DNA of 64,000 nucleotides from positions 119,608 through 183,607 of the forward strand of contig JACRCQ010000079.1 in NCBI GenBank assembly GCA_016218915.1. Direction: 5' to 3'. Below, in pieces: positions 41,819 through 51,700 of the stretch (position 1 is the first letter of the stretch; every line of letters begins with the position of its first letter). The notes beneath the pieces are model-generated. The model had not been told where the DNA came from. It saw only the letters and a program-made list of their open reading frames with translations, and did not search any database. Both the position numbers and the translations under genes were made by a program. Source of the stretch: Deltaproteobacteria bacterium. Its GTDB lineage: Bacteria > Myxococcota_A > Polyangia > Polyangiales > Polyangiaceae.

Positions 41819-42916
41819 CTACGCCCCGAACTCCTTGTAGGCCTCGAACAGCGCCACCGCGTTTTCAGTCGGCACGTCCGGAAGCAGGTTGTGCGCGGTG
41901 CAGAAGATGTACCCGCCTCCTGCGCCGAGCATCCGAGCGCGATCCCGCACGTGCGCTCGAACGCTCTCCGGCGTCCCGTTCGGCATGACGTCCTGGATGT
42001 CCACGCCACCCTGGAATGCGAGGTGCGCACCGTACTCGCGCTTCAGATACTCGAGGTCCATGGCGGCCGGCTGCAGCGATTGCAGGATGTCCAGCCCGCA
42101 GTCGATGAAGTCAGGGACCAGCTTCGTGACGTTCCCGCACGTGTGGTACATCGTCTTGATCCCGTGGCGGTGCGCCAGCTCGTTGAACTTCCGGAATCGC
42201 TCCTTGAAGAAGCGACGGTACATCTTGGGGCTGACCCACAACCCGGTCTGCGTGCCCATGTCGTCGCCCATGAAGAAGATGTCGATCGCACCCTGGGCCG
42301 CCTGGAACACGCGCTCGTTGTACGAGAGATAGTAGTCCGCAGTGTGTTCCAGAATGCACTCCGCGATGGCAGGCTCCAGGAGCAGATCGGACAGGAATTG
42401 CTCTGTGCCGCGCAGGTACATCGCAGGCTTCAGCTGGGCCGTGCGATCGAGACGGTCCCCGCCATTGACCACAGCTGCGCCTGACTTCGCGGCATCGAGG
42501 CACTCCTGGCGGACATTCGAGTAGTCCCACAGATCGGCGGACGGCCAATGCGGGTAGGATTCGATCTCTGCCACGGTCGTTGCAGACTGCAGAGGCGACG
42601 TATGCACGTGCTGGTAGGTCCAGGACCAGGCGCGTCCGACCCGATCCGTGCCTTCCACCGTCATGGGCTTTCGAAGCACGCCCCAGTGATCCTCCACCAG
42701 GCCGTCGTCGTGCACTCTCATCTGGAGCCCGCGATAGCTTGGCCCCATCACGTAGCGGAGGTCGACTCCGAGCTGCGTCAGGAGGGCTTCCTTGTCGGCT
42801 ACGCCATAGTGGCGAACGAGCCTGTCAGTGACCTCCTTGTCTGCCCAGCAGTCGATGGGAATGCGATCCTGCGACGTGCGCTGGATCGCGGCGATCACGC
42901 GCTCTCGTCCGTTCAC
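41819..42916 (-). CDS. UroD-family corrinoid methyltransferase
   Basis: The GTG at 42916 overlaps the corrinoid gene's stop (GTGA) and has GAGGAGG 5 bases upstream, which decides the start; an ATG at 42934 lacks one. 365 residues form a UroD/MtaA/CmuA-type barrel. A zinc site is indicated by HTCGN and the later Cys in IFCTAHN. The UroD-type methyltransferases bind substrate thiols or methyl donors and transfer a methyl to or from a corrinoid protein. The neighbour genes show it belongs to a cobalamin methyltransferase system. The true methyl substrate is unknown. It lacks features of heme-pathway UroD, such as the N-terminal RQAGR motif. Confidence 0.85.
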   Translation of the reverse strand: MNGRERVIAAIQRTSQDRIPIDCWADKEVTDRLVRHYGVADKEALLTQLGVDLRYVMGPSYRGLQMRVHDDGLVEDHWGVLRKPMTVEGTDRVGRAWSWTYQHVHTSPLQSATTVAEIESYPHWPSADLWDYSNVRQECLDAAKSGAAVVNGGDRLDRTAQLKPAMYLRGTEQFLSDLLLEPAIAECILEHTADYYLSYNERVFQAAQGAIDIFFMGDDMGTQTGLWVSPKMYRRFFKERFRKFNELAHRHGIKTMYHTCGNVTKLVPDFIDCGLDILQSLQPAAMDLEYLKREYGAHLAFQGGVDIQDVMPNGTPESVRAHVRDRARMLGAGGGYIFCTAHNLLPDVPTENAVALFEAYKEFGA

Positions 42917-43545
42917 AGAAGCCTCCTCGCGCATTCCACCGCTCCCACCGCGTCAGGTGCGAATCCGTCTGCGCCGATCTCGTCCGCCCACGCCTGCGTG
43001 ATCGGTGCCCCCCCGACCAGGATCTTGACCTTGCCCGACAATCCCGCGGCGCGTATCGCCTCAATCGTGTTCTTCATCATCGGCATGGTGGTCGATAGCA
43101 GGGCAGACATCCCGATGAGATCCGGCTTCAGCGTGGAAACCACCTCCACAAAGCGTTCGGGCGGCACATCGTGTCCGAGATCGATGACCTCGAACCCGGC
43201 ACCTTGCATCATGATGCCGACAAGCTTCTTGCCGATGTCGTGCAGGTCTCCCTTCACGGTGCCGAGGGCGATCTTGCGTGACGCTGGACCTGCGCCGCGT
43301 GCGAGCAGCGGCTTGAGCAGCTCGATCCCGGCATGCATCGCGCGCGCTGCCACGATCACCTCCGGAATGAACAGCTCCCCGTCCTTGAAGTCGCGCCCCA
43401 CCCGCTCCATGCCCGGCAGCAACCCTGCGTTCAGGATCTCGCGCGCATCGAGCCCCTGCTCGATAGCCTTGCGCGTGAGCTCGATCACGCCCGGCGCATC
43501 GCCGTCGTACAGGTGCTGGCCCAGCTCCCGGAATAGATCGCTCAT
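42913..43545 (-). CDS. corrinoid (B12)-binding methyl-carrier protein
   Basis: 210 residues from ATG 43545, preceded by AGAAAGAGA. The N-terminal helical cap (about 1-85) contains LTRKAIEQGLDAREILNAGLLPGMERVG. The B12-binding Rossmann domain then carries the cobalt-ligand motif TVKGDLHDIGK (the lower ligand His in D-x-H-x-x-G) with the later SALLSTTM and VGGAPIT. This is the fold of MtaC, MetH module 3 and related methyl carriers. It overlaps the activation-domain gene's stop by four bases (ATGA) and the UroD gene by four bases (GTGA). So it is translationally coupled on both sides. Confidence 0.92.
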   Translation of the reverse strand: MSDLFRELGQHLYDGDAPGVIELTRKAIEQGLDAREILNAGLLPGMERVGRDFKDGELFIPEVIVAARAMHAGIELLKPLLARGAGPASRKIALGTVKGDLHDIGKKLVGIMMQGAGFEVIDLGHDVPPERFVEVVSTLKPDLIGMSALLSTTMPMMKNTIEAIRAAGLSGKVKILVGGAPITQAWADEIGADGFAPDAVGAVECARRLL

Positions 43546-44201
43546 GTCTCTTTCTTCTCCTGCGGCCCAGCGTCGTCGTCCACGCGAAACCGGCACGTCT
43601 CGAGCTCGCACGAAGCACAGCGCGCCCTTCGCTCCCTTGTCTGCGTCTCCCCGAGAATCACGGCAAAGCTCACGGACTTTCGCGGGATCATCATCGAGCC
43701 TTCGGTCAAACGAATTCCCAGTCGGTCGATCGGCAGATGCGCCAGCAGCTCACGCTGGCGCGTCACGTTCCAGCGCCCATAGCCCGGGCTGAGCCTGCGC
43801 GAAGCGTACAGCGCCGCTGGCTGCACGCCCGCGCACACGCGGGCATGGAGCGCTTCTGCAGCAACTTCTGCTGCTGCAGAGCCGAATGCATCGAGGATCA
43901 ATCCGCCCAGGACGTCGCCCTGCCCCGACCACTGGACTTCGAGCTCCTCCAGAGCCGGGCCGATGCTGCAGACGCCGAACGCGACCTGCGGCGACGGGTC
44001 AGGCATGCCGATCGCCTCAGCGTCGGCGCGGGTTGCCAAGACCCAGGCGCCGCGGGGTCGAAGCAGCGCGCAGGCCTGCTCCCACGCCTGATCGACCCGG
44101 CTTGCCACGCCGCTCGAGGGGGAATGCGTGCGCGGATACCCCATGTACCGTAGGACCTCGCGCCTCGGAACCTCGACGACCAGCTCGTGCACGTCAACCA
44201 T
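43542..44201 (-). CDS. B12-dependent methionine synthase activation-domain-like protein
   Basis: 219 residues from ATG 44201. The C-terminal half has the SAM-binding activation-domain signature RRLSPGYGRWNVTRQRELLAHL and the GIRLTEGSMMIPRKSVSFAV segment, followed by RCASCELETCRFR, a Cys triplet seen in related B12 reactivation proteins. The N-terminal half has the expected barrel-like region (EVLRYMGYPRTH, VQWSGQGDVLGGLILDAFGSAA). It probably reduces and methylates cob(II)alamin to rescue oxidised corrinoid, using SAM. As a stand-alone gene it is the third piece of a disassembled MetH. Its start overlaps the homocysteine methyltransferase gene by eight bases. Confidence 0.85.
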   Translation of the reverse strand: MVDVHELVVEVPRREVLRYMGYPRTHSPSSGVASRVDQAWEQACALLRPRGAWVLATRADAEAIGMPDPSPQVAFGVCSIGPALEELEVQWSGQGDVLGGLILDAFGSAAAEVAAEALHARVCAGVQPAALYASRRLSPGYGRWNVTRQRELLAHLPIDRLGIRLTEGSMMIPRKSVSFAVILGETQTRERRARCASCELETCRFRVDDDAGPQEKKET

Positions 44202-45093
44202 CGGCCGAAACCATGGTGTCGATCGCCCTGCGGGTCGCCCGAATGAACGCGTCGTCCGTGCCGCAGCACCCACCCACGACCCGGGCTCCTGCACGGAGCA
44301 TGCGACCGATGTCCGCAGCGAACCTGTCCGGATCTGCATCGTACTTGATACCTGACGGCGTCGCGATCGGCTGTCCCGCATTGGGCTGGGCTACGACAGG
44401 CGCAAGGGATGCCTGCTCGCGGGTCTGCTCGACCATGGTCAGCATCGCATCGGACGTGACCGTGCAATTGAGGCCAGCCGCTGTGGCGCCAGCGTCGCGC
44501 AGCGCCTGCAGCGAGGGAACGAGACGATTGCCCATGATGGTGAACACGCCGCGTGGACGCAGCTCGAAGGTCATGGAGCAGAGCACGGCAAGGCCTGTGT
44601 CGCGCGCTGCGCGCACTGCGGCGAGCGCCTCTCGCAGGTCGTACATCGTCTCGATCGAGATGAGGTCCACACCGGCGCGCGCCAAAGCACTTGCCTGCTC
44701 ACGCAGCGCTTCCTCGAGCTGCTCCTCGGTCGCGTCGCCCATCGGTGCGAGGAATCGGCCCGTGGGGCCGATGTTGCCTGCGACGAGCGCTGACGCGCCA
44801 GCAGCTTTTCGCGCGAGCTCGACCGCAGCCAGGTTGAGCTCGGCGCACCTCCCCTCGAGACCAGAAGCAGCGAGCTTCGGCGGCGATGCGCCAAACGAGT
44901 TGGTCTGGATGATGTCGCTGCCAGCGTCGACATAGCGCCGATGGACCTCGATCACCTGCTCCGGATGCTCGAGATTCCAGGCCTCTGGAGCGCGCCCCTG
45001 CTCCAGGCCCATGGCAATGAAGTACGAGCCAAGGCCGCCGTCGAGCAGCAGCACGCGATCACGCAGGCGTTGGGTGAGCTCGGTTGGGGTCAT
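44194..45093 (-). CDS. homocysteine S-methyltransferase family protein
   Basis: 299 residues with the pattern of the Hcy-binding barrel of MetH/BHMT/MmuM: LLLDGGLGSYF near the start, QTNSFGAS, AGNIGPTGRF and the three zinc cysteines in GLNCT (about residue 206) and GGCCGT (about 274). It would accept a methyl group on homocysteine and make methionine. Neighbouring activation, corrinoid and UroD genes indicate the methyl group is delivered through cobalamin. This gene and the three downstream overlap, so they form one operon. The MetH folate domain is not present here. Confidence 0.9.
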   Translation of the reverse strand: MTPTELTQRLRDRVLLLDGGLGSYFIAMGLEQGRAPEAWNLEHPEQVIEVHRRYVDAGSDIIQTNSFGASPPKLAASGLEGRCAELNLAAVELARKAAGASALVAGNIGPTGRFLAPMGDATEEQLEEALREQASALARAGVDLISIETMYDLREALAAVRAARDTGLAVLCSMTFELRPRGVFTIMGNRLVPSLQALRDAGATAAGLNCTVTSDAMLTMVEQTREQASLAPVVAQPNAGQPIATPSGIKYDADPDRFAADIGRMLRAGARVVGGCCGTDDAFIRATRRAIDTMVSADG

Positions 45094-45129
45094 GCGCGCC
45101 GGATCCTACTACTCCCCGTTTCCCGCGGG

Positions 45130-45621
45130 CTACTTCGAGTCAAGATCGGGTTGCGCAACCTGATCCTCGAACAACAGCCCTGGGAAGCTGAATGTCCCCG
45201 CTGCGACCGTGGGCTCTGCCCACAGGTCAGCTCCATTGCGACCCTGGCACCTGAAGAACTCCTGGAGCGTGAGCCCCTTGCCGAACTCGCGTTTCGCTCG
45301 CCACAGCAGCGTGCCATCTTCGTGAAGTGCGGCGGCACCATCCGGTCCTGCTACGAAAAGCCTGTCGCCCGCCACAATCCCCGCAGTGGGCACGAAGCCC
45401 AGCGCGACCTCACCGATCGGCTGCCCGCTGTTGATGTCAAGGCAGGTCACCCCGCTGACGGTGAGAACGTAGACCCGTGAGCCCACGCGGAACAGCCGAC
45501 GCAGGTCAGAGATGTCCCGACGCCAGCGAAGCGCACCCGTAGCTGGCTCGATCGCGAAAATCGTTCGCTTGGTCGCCCACAGCAGTGGGCCACCGACCGG
45601 AGTCTCTCGGTAGTCGGTCAT
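45130..45621 (-). CDS. PQQ-type beta-propeller fragment-like protein
   Basis: 163 residues from the ATG at 45621 (another at 45630). The sequence consists of three or four PQQ-type blades: LWATKRTIFAIEPATGALRWRRDI, SRVYVLTVSGVTCLDINSGQPIGEV and RLFVAGPDGAAALHEDGTLLWRAKREFG. No signal peptide is present, so it is presumably cytoplasmic, and it is short for a full seven- or eight-blade propeller. It lies 37 bases upstream of the homocysteine methyltransferase gene on the same strand and may be read with it, although no functional link is obvious. Confidence 0.7.
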   Translation of the reverse strand: MTDYRETPVGGPLLWATKRTIFAIEPATGALRWRRDISDLRRLFRVGSRVYVLTVSGVTCLDINSGQPIGEVALGFVPTAGIVAGDRLFVAGPDGAAALHEDGTLLWRAKREFGKGLTLQEFFRCQGRNGADLWAEPTVAAGTFSFPGLLFEDQVAQPDLDSK

Positions 45622-45788
45622 GCCGGCCATCGTAGACCATCCAACAGGGGGTCACCACGCGCGACGTGCGCCAATCGCGGCTGCACTGGCCTGGTGTACG
45701 ACGCACGCAGGCGGCGGTTGTCGTCAGCCCGAGCTTTGTGTTTCATGGCCGGTGCACTCGAGCCCGCGCACCGCAGGATGGAGGAACC

Positions 45789-48700
45789 GTGGCAACCAGG
45801 ACCTTGGAAGAGTTCGCGATCGCTTCGGATCGGAAGAAGGTGCTCGAGACCTTGATCCCCGGTACCGAGGAGTACTACTGGCTCACCTGCCTTCACCTGC
45901 AGAACACGGGCAAGACCGCTGAAGTGCCCGCGGTTCTCAAGCAGTGGATCGAGCGTCACGGCCAGACCCGGCGCGCGCAGGAAGTGCGCCGGCGCCAGGT
46001 GCTGCTCGACTACGCCCGCGACCCGCGCAGGAGCCTGGAGACGATTCGCCAGGAGCTCGGAATCCAGTTCGACCATCAACGCCAGGTCGAAGGTGCGCAG
46101 GCGCCGTTCGCGTCGAGGCTCGATCCGCAAGAGCTTTCGCGCGAGCGGCTCGCGGCCCACGCGCTCGCGGACCACCCGCATGATCTGTCCGGCTTCACGG
46201 ACCGCGCGCTGGACTGGTTGGTTGCGCAGCCTCTTGATCCCCATCGCAGGCGCGCCCTGCTCCAACGCCTCCGACGTCCGGACTATCCCAACCTCGTTGA
46301 ACTGATCGCAGAAGACCTGGGCTTTCGTCATTCGGGAGGCTTCGGCTCTTTGCCCATTCACAAGCTTCTCACGCTCGACCAGCTCGAGGCACTGGCCTCG
46401 CGCAGACGCGAGGTGGCGACGCAGACTGAGTTCGTCTACGCGATGCTGGTGAGGCTCCGCCCAGGGCCTGACGTGGACTTCGAGCACGATCCTGCAGAGC
46501 GCGAAGCCTATCTCGCGCGCCTCTGGCGCTACGTGTCGCAGCTTCCACCCGCCTTCAACTCCCTGAAGATCTGCGTGCTTTACCACCGCCTCGTGCTCGA
46601 CTGGTCCTTGGGCCGCGTCGATCGAGCCAGGCTCGAGGCGTATCTGCAGCTGCCCCGACATTCGAGCTGGATGGAACCGGCGTACCTGCAACGCAAGGAG
46701 ATGCGGGACTTCATGGGGCGGCTCGGAGAGGACTTCCGCTCGACCGCGGGGCTGTCTGCGGTTCCCGATGACTGGCCGCTCGTGCGGAACCTTCTGCTGC
46801 ACGTCCTGGAGAGCGCCGAGAGCCTTGTGCCGTTCGACGCCTGGGTGCGAGAAACCTACCTGAGACCGCTCTTGGCAGAAGCGAAGATCCTCGCCGGCAA
46901 GGGAGACATGGAGCGCTGGTACTCGACGCTCGACGACCCAGCCGCCTACCAGGCGCTCAAGGACCGGGTGGACATCGAGTTCGCTGCCACGATGAAGGAG
47001 CGCTTCCGCGCCGAGGAGCCGGTCCGAATCGACCTCCTGGTCAAGAACGTCCCCACGCTCGTGATCAAGGTGTTCGAGATCAACGCGTTGAACTACTACC
47101 TCGCAAACCAGCGCGAGCTCGACACCTCGCTTGATCTCGATGGGCTGGTCGCCAGGGAAGAGACGGTCTGCGAGTACCCGGAGCCACCGCTGCGGCGAGT
47201 GCATCGCACGTTCGAATTCGCATCCCTGTCCAAGCCAGGGCTGTACGTCGTGGAGCTGATCGGCAACGGACGGGCGAGCCGAGCCCTGATCCGCAAAGGC
47301 TGGCTTCAGTACGTGGAGCGAATCGGCGCTGCCGGGCACGTGTTCACCGTGCTCGACGAAGAGGGGCGAGCGCTGCCCAAGGCGAGCCTGTGGATGGGGG
47401 ACAGGCAATACGGGCCGAGCGAGGATGGCACGATCCTCGTCCCGTTCTCCACGCGCCCCGGCTGGCAGCCCATCCTCCTCGCGCACGAGGGGGTGGTCAC
47501 CTTCACCCGGTTCGACCACAGGGCCGAGAGCTACTCGCTGACAGCAGGCTTCCACATCGAGCGCGAAAGCCTCGTTCGAGGGCAGAAAGCGAGCCTGCTT
47601 CTGCGCCCGGTACTGTACGTCAATGGCATTACCATCAGCCTCTCGCTGCTAGAGGAGACCGTCCTCACCATCGAGTCGACCGACCAGCAAGGCGTGCAGT
47701 CCTCCAAGGAGATCCGGGATCTTCGCCTTTCGCCCGACGAGGAGTTCACGACCGAGTTTCAGGTGCCCGAGCAGCTCGCACGGATATCCTTCTCGCTCCG
47801 GGGGAAGGTCAAGAGCATCACGGAGAACAGGAAGATCGAGCTGCAGGACGGCCGCACGTGGGCGCTCAACGGGATCGAGCAGACCGAACGCGTGGTCGCC
47901 CTGCACCTCGCGCGGACCTCCTCGGGATATGTCCTGTACGCCCTGGGAAAGACCGGGGAGGTGCGTTGCGACGTGGTGGTCAACTGCGTGTTCCATCTCC
48001 ACGACTACACCTTTGCGTGGGAGGTTTCGCTCAAGAGCGACGCCTACGGACGGATCGAGCTCGGGTCGCTCGAAGGGGTCGTGTGGCTGGTCGCCACGCT
48101 GCCGGACGGAAGCTCGGAGACGTTCGGTCTCGCGGTCGATGCTTGCCGTGTGCCGCAGCTGATCCATGCGTGTGCGGGCGAGACCGTGGAGATCCCGTAC
48201 GTCGGCGGCAAGCCCGGACGAGAGGGGTACTCGCTGCTGGAGGTCCGTCAGGGGGCCTTTGTGCGCGACCTTGCGGACACGGTGCGGATGGCCGACGGAA
48301 TGCTCCGGATCGCAGGCCTTTCGGCTGGCGACTACGATCTATGGCTCAAGGAGCACGACCGTCACGTGACCTTGCGCGTGGTGCCAGGTGCACCGGTTGC
48401 GGGATGGGTCGTGGGACGGCTGCGTCAGGTGGAAGCCCGAAACCCGCGACCCCTGCAGATCACCTCGGTAGAGGTCGGCCGATCGGAAGTCCTGGTACGG
48501 CTGGCCAACGCAGGCGCCAGGACCCGCGTGCACGTGATGGCAACGCGCTACAGGCCGGCGTACGACGCCTTCGAGGCGCTGGATCGACCTCGGCTCACCG
48601 AACCTCGTGCGCTCTCGGTCACGCCGCCGCTCTCACGCTACGTGTCCGGGCGAGACATCGGCGATGAGTATCGCTACATCCTGGAGCGCAAGCTTTCGAA

Positions 48701-51700
48701 GATCCACCCGGGGAACATGCTGGCGCGTCCTGGATTGCTCCTGAATCCGTGGGCCGTGCGCAAGACAGATACTGGGATACAAGAAGCCAGGCCCGGTGTT
48801 GCTCATGCCATGAGGTCCGCTGGAGGCGCTTTTGGTGCGCCCCCGTGTCCCGCTCCCCAGGCAACCTCTGCCGGCGCGCCCGGGCAGCAGGTCAGTCTCG
48901 ACTTCCTGCAGCAAGGCGCTGTCGTGATGGCCAACCTTCGCCCGGATGCCGCGGGCGTCGTGCGCATCCCGCTCTCCGTTCTCGGCCCGGACCAGGAGAT
49001 CTGCGTGCTAGCCGTGGACCCGACGACGACGGTCTGCCGGCACGTCGCGTTGCCAGAGGTACCGCATTCTCCCCGTGACCTGCGCCTGCTGCGCTATCTC
49101 GAACCCGAGAAACACTTCACGGAGCGCAAGCAGATCACTCCGGTGGCAGAGGGCGCGCAGCTCGTGGTCGATGAGGTCTCCACGGCAAAGGTCGAGTTGT
49201 ACGACACGCTCGGGCGGGTGTTCGGGCTGCTGGGAACGTTGTCGGACAATGGCACGTTGCGGGAGTTCAGCTTCGCGGTGCGCTGGCCCGAGCTGTCGCC
49301 GCAAGAAAAGCGCGAGCTGTACAGCCGCTACGCTTGCCATGAGCTGTCGTTCTTCCTGTCACGCAAGGATCCCGACTTCTTCCGCGATGCGATTCAGCCC
49401 TATCTCAAGAACAAGAGGGACAAGACCTTCCTCGATCACTATCTGCTCGGCGAGGACCTCTCGGGCTACACGAGACCGTGGGCCTGGGGACGCCTCAACA
49501 TCGTGGAGCGCATCCTGCTCGGGCAGCGCCTCGGCAAAGAGCGCGGACCGGTGGCAAGACACGTCTCCGACCTCGTGGATCTGCTGCCGCCCGACATCGA
49601 GCGTGAGAATCAGCTCTTTCAGGCGGCGATTTCGGGCAGCGCGCTGGAGACCGACGATGCGCTGGGCATGGCTGGGGCCGTGGACCTCTGCGATTCCGAA
49701 CCGGAGACCGGCAGCCTGCGCACCTTGGTGACTGCAGATGCAGCGATGCCGCGTATGCGCGCCAAGGCAGGGCCTCCCGCTGCTGCGCCCGCGCCCCCAC
49801 CGCCGCCGGGGATGGCGATGCCAGGGCGAGCGCCCATGCCGATGTCGATGTCGATGCCGAGGCCGGCGATGGCAGCGATGCCTGCAGAGGAGCTGGAGCG
49901 CGGAATCACAGAAGACTTCGACTCGGATTTGAAGCTTCGAGAAGAGGTCCGCGAGCTGTACCGAAAGCTCGACACCACCGAGGAGCTTGCGGAGAACCAC
50001 TACTACAAGCTCACGGTCGACGAGCAGGGGCCGGACCTGGTCGAAGCCAATGCATTCTGGCTCGACTTCGCGAACCACGACGGCGCCGGTCCTTTCATGT
50101 CGAAGCACTTCGCCAAAGCGACAGGCTCGTTCACTGAGAGCATGCTCGCGTTGGCTGTGCTGGACTTGCCCTTCAGCGCCGAAGCGCCGAGCGTCGCGTA
50201 TGAAGTCCCGCGCATGACCCTGGCGCCCAGGAGCCATTCCATCGTCTTTCACAAGGAGATCAAGCCTGCCATCCCGTCGTCCAGGAAGACACCCGTGCTG
50301 GTGAGCCAGAACTACTTCCGGGCAGACGACCGATTCATCTACGAGGCGGGAGAGCAGATCGAGAAGTACGTCACAGGGGAGATGCTCGTGCACGTGGTCT
50401 ACGTGTGCCAGGTCGTGTTGACCAACCCGAGCTCGTCGCCGCAAAAGCTGGATCTGCTGCTGCAGCTCCCAGCCGGCGCGATCGCGGTGTCCAACGGGCT
50501 CGTCACCAAGGGCATGCCGGTGCGCGTGGAAGCCCATGGCACCACGGCCGTGGAATACCTGTTCTACTTCCCGTTGCCTGGAGAATTCCCGCACTACCCT
50601 GCGCACGTCGCCAAGAACGAGGAGCTGGTGGCTGCCACAGCGCCGACCGTGCTTCGGGTGGTGGAGACGCTCTCCGAGATCGATCGGACGTCGTGGCCGT
50701 GGGTCTCGCAGCATGCGGACGAGGCCGAGGTGCTGAGGTTTCTCGATGCGAACAACGTGGAGCGGCTCGATCTGTCGCTCATCGCGTGGCGCATGCGGGA
50801 CAAGGGGTTCTACCAGCGCGCGGTCGCGCTGCTCTCTGCCCGGCACGCCTATGACGACACGCTGTGGTCCTACAGCCTGAAGCACAACGATCCGTCGAAC
50901 CTGAGGGAGTATCTCGCCCACCAGGACAGCTTCCTTCGGGGGAGCGGACGGCTGGTGCGCAGCGAGCTGCTCGAGGTGGAGCCGATCGTGCGCGGATGGT
51001 ACGAGCATCGGGAGTATGCGCCGCTCGTGAATGCGCGGGCCCACGCGCTGCGCGGCGAGCACAAGATCCTGAACAACCGGTTCGCCGAGCAGTACGACGC
51101 CCTGCTCGAGGTCCTATGCCACAAGGACGTGCTCAGCGACGACGACTGGCTCGAGGTGGCGTACTACCTGCTCTTGCAGGACCGGGTGGGAGAGGGGATC
51201 GAGGCGTTTCGCAGGGTTGATCGCGCGCGCATCTCCGCGCACCTGCAGTACGACTACCTGCGTGCCTGGATCGCGTTCTCCGAAGAGCAACCGGATGTGG
51301 CCCGCTCGATCGCGTCGGAATACCTGGACCACCCCGTGGATCGCTGGCGCAAGCTCTTCGCGAACGTCGTTGCGCAGGTGCAAGAGATGGCCGGCGGCGC
51401 GGCAGAGGTTGCCGACCAGGATGACAAGTCGCAGCGTCAGGCGAGGCTTGCGTCGACCGAGCCATCGTTGGAGCTGGCGGTGGACGGCAAGGCCGTGGTT
51501 GTGAGCTGGCAGAACCTGCGCGAATGCCAGGTGAGCTACTACCGGATGGATGTCGAGCTGCTGTTCTCCCGCCAGCCGTTCGTGCAGCAGGGAACGGATC
51601 AGTTCGCGTTCATCAAGCCGAACCGCACGGATGCGATTGCGCTTCCGGAGGGGACGACCTCGATGCGGCTCGAATTGCCCGCGGAGTTCGCTTCGTCGAA

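Noticed and set aside
40741..42030. 429-residue antisense frame over the old yellow enzyme gene
   Set aside because: The old yellow enzyme frame has full family motifs and a ribosome site.
45541..45600. B12-box-like bases upstream of the methyltransferase operon
   Set aside because: The word lies inside the PQQ-type gene and does not fit a cobalamin riboswitch core or pairing.
45618..47555. 645-residue antisense frame opposite the giant gene
   Set aside because: No motifs and low-complexity composition; the giant frame has a ribosome site and continuous domain structure.
49359..51062. 567-residue antisense frame opposite the giant gene
   Set aside because: Shadow of the same kind; His/Arg-rich composition without motifs.
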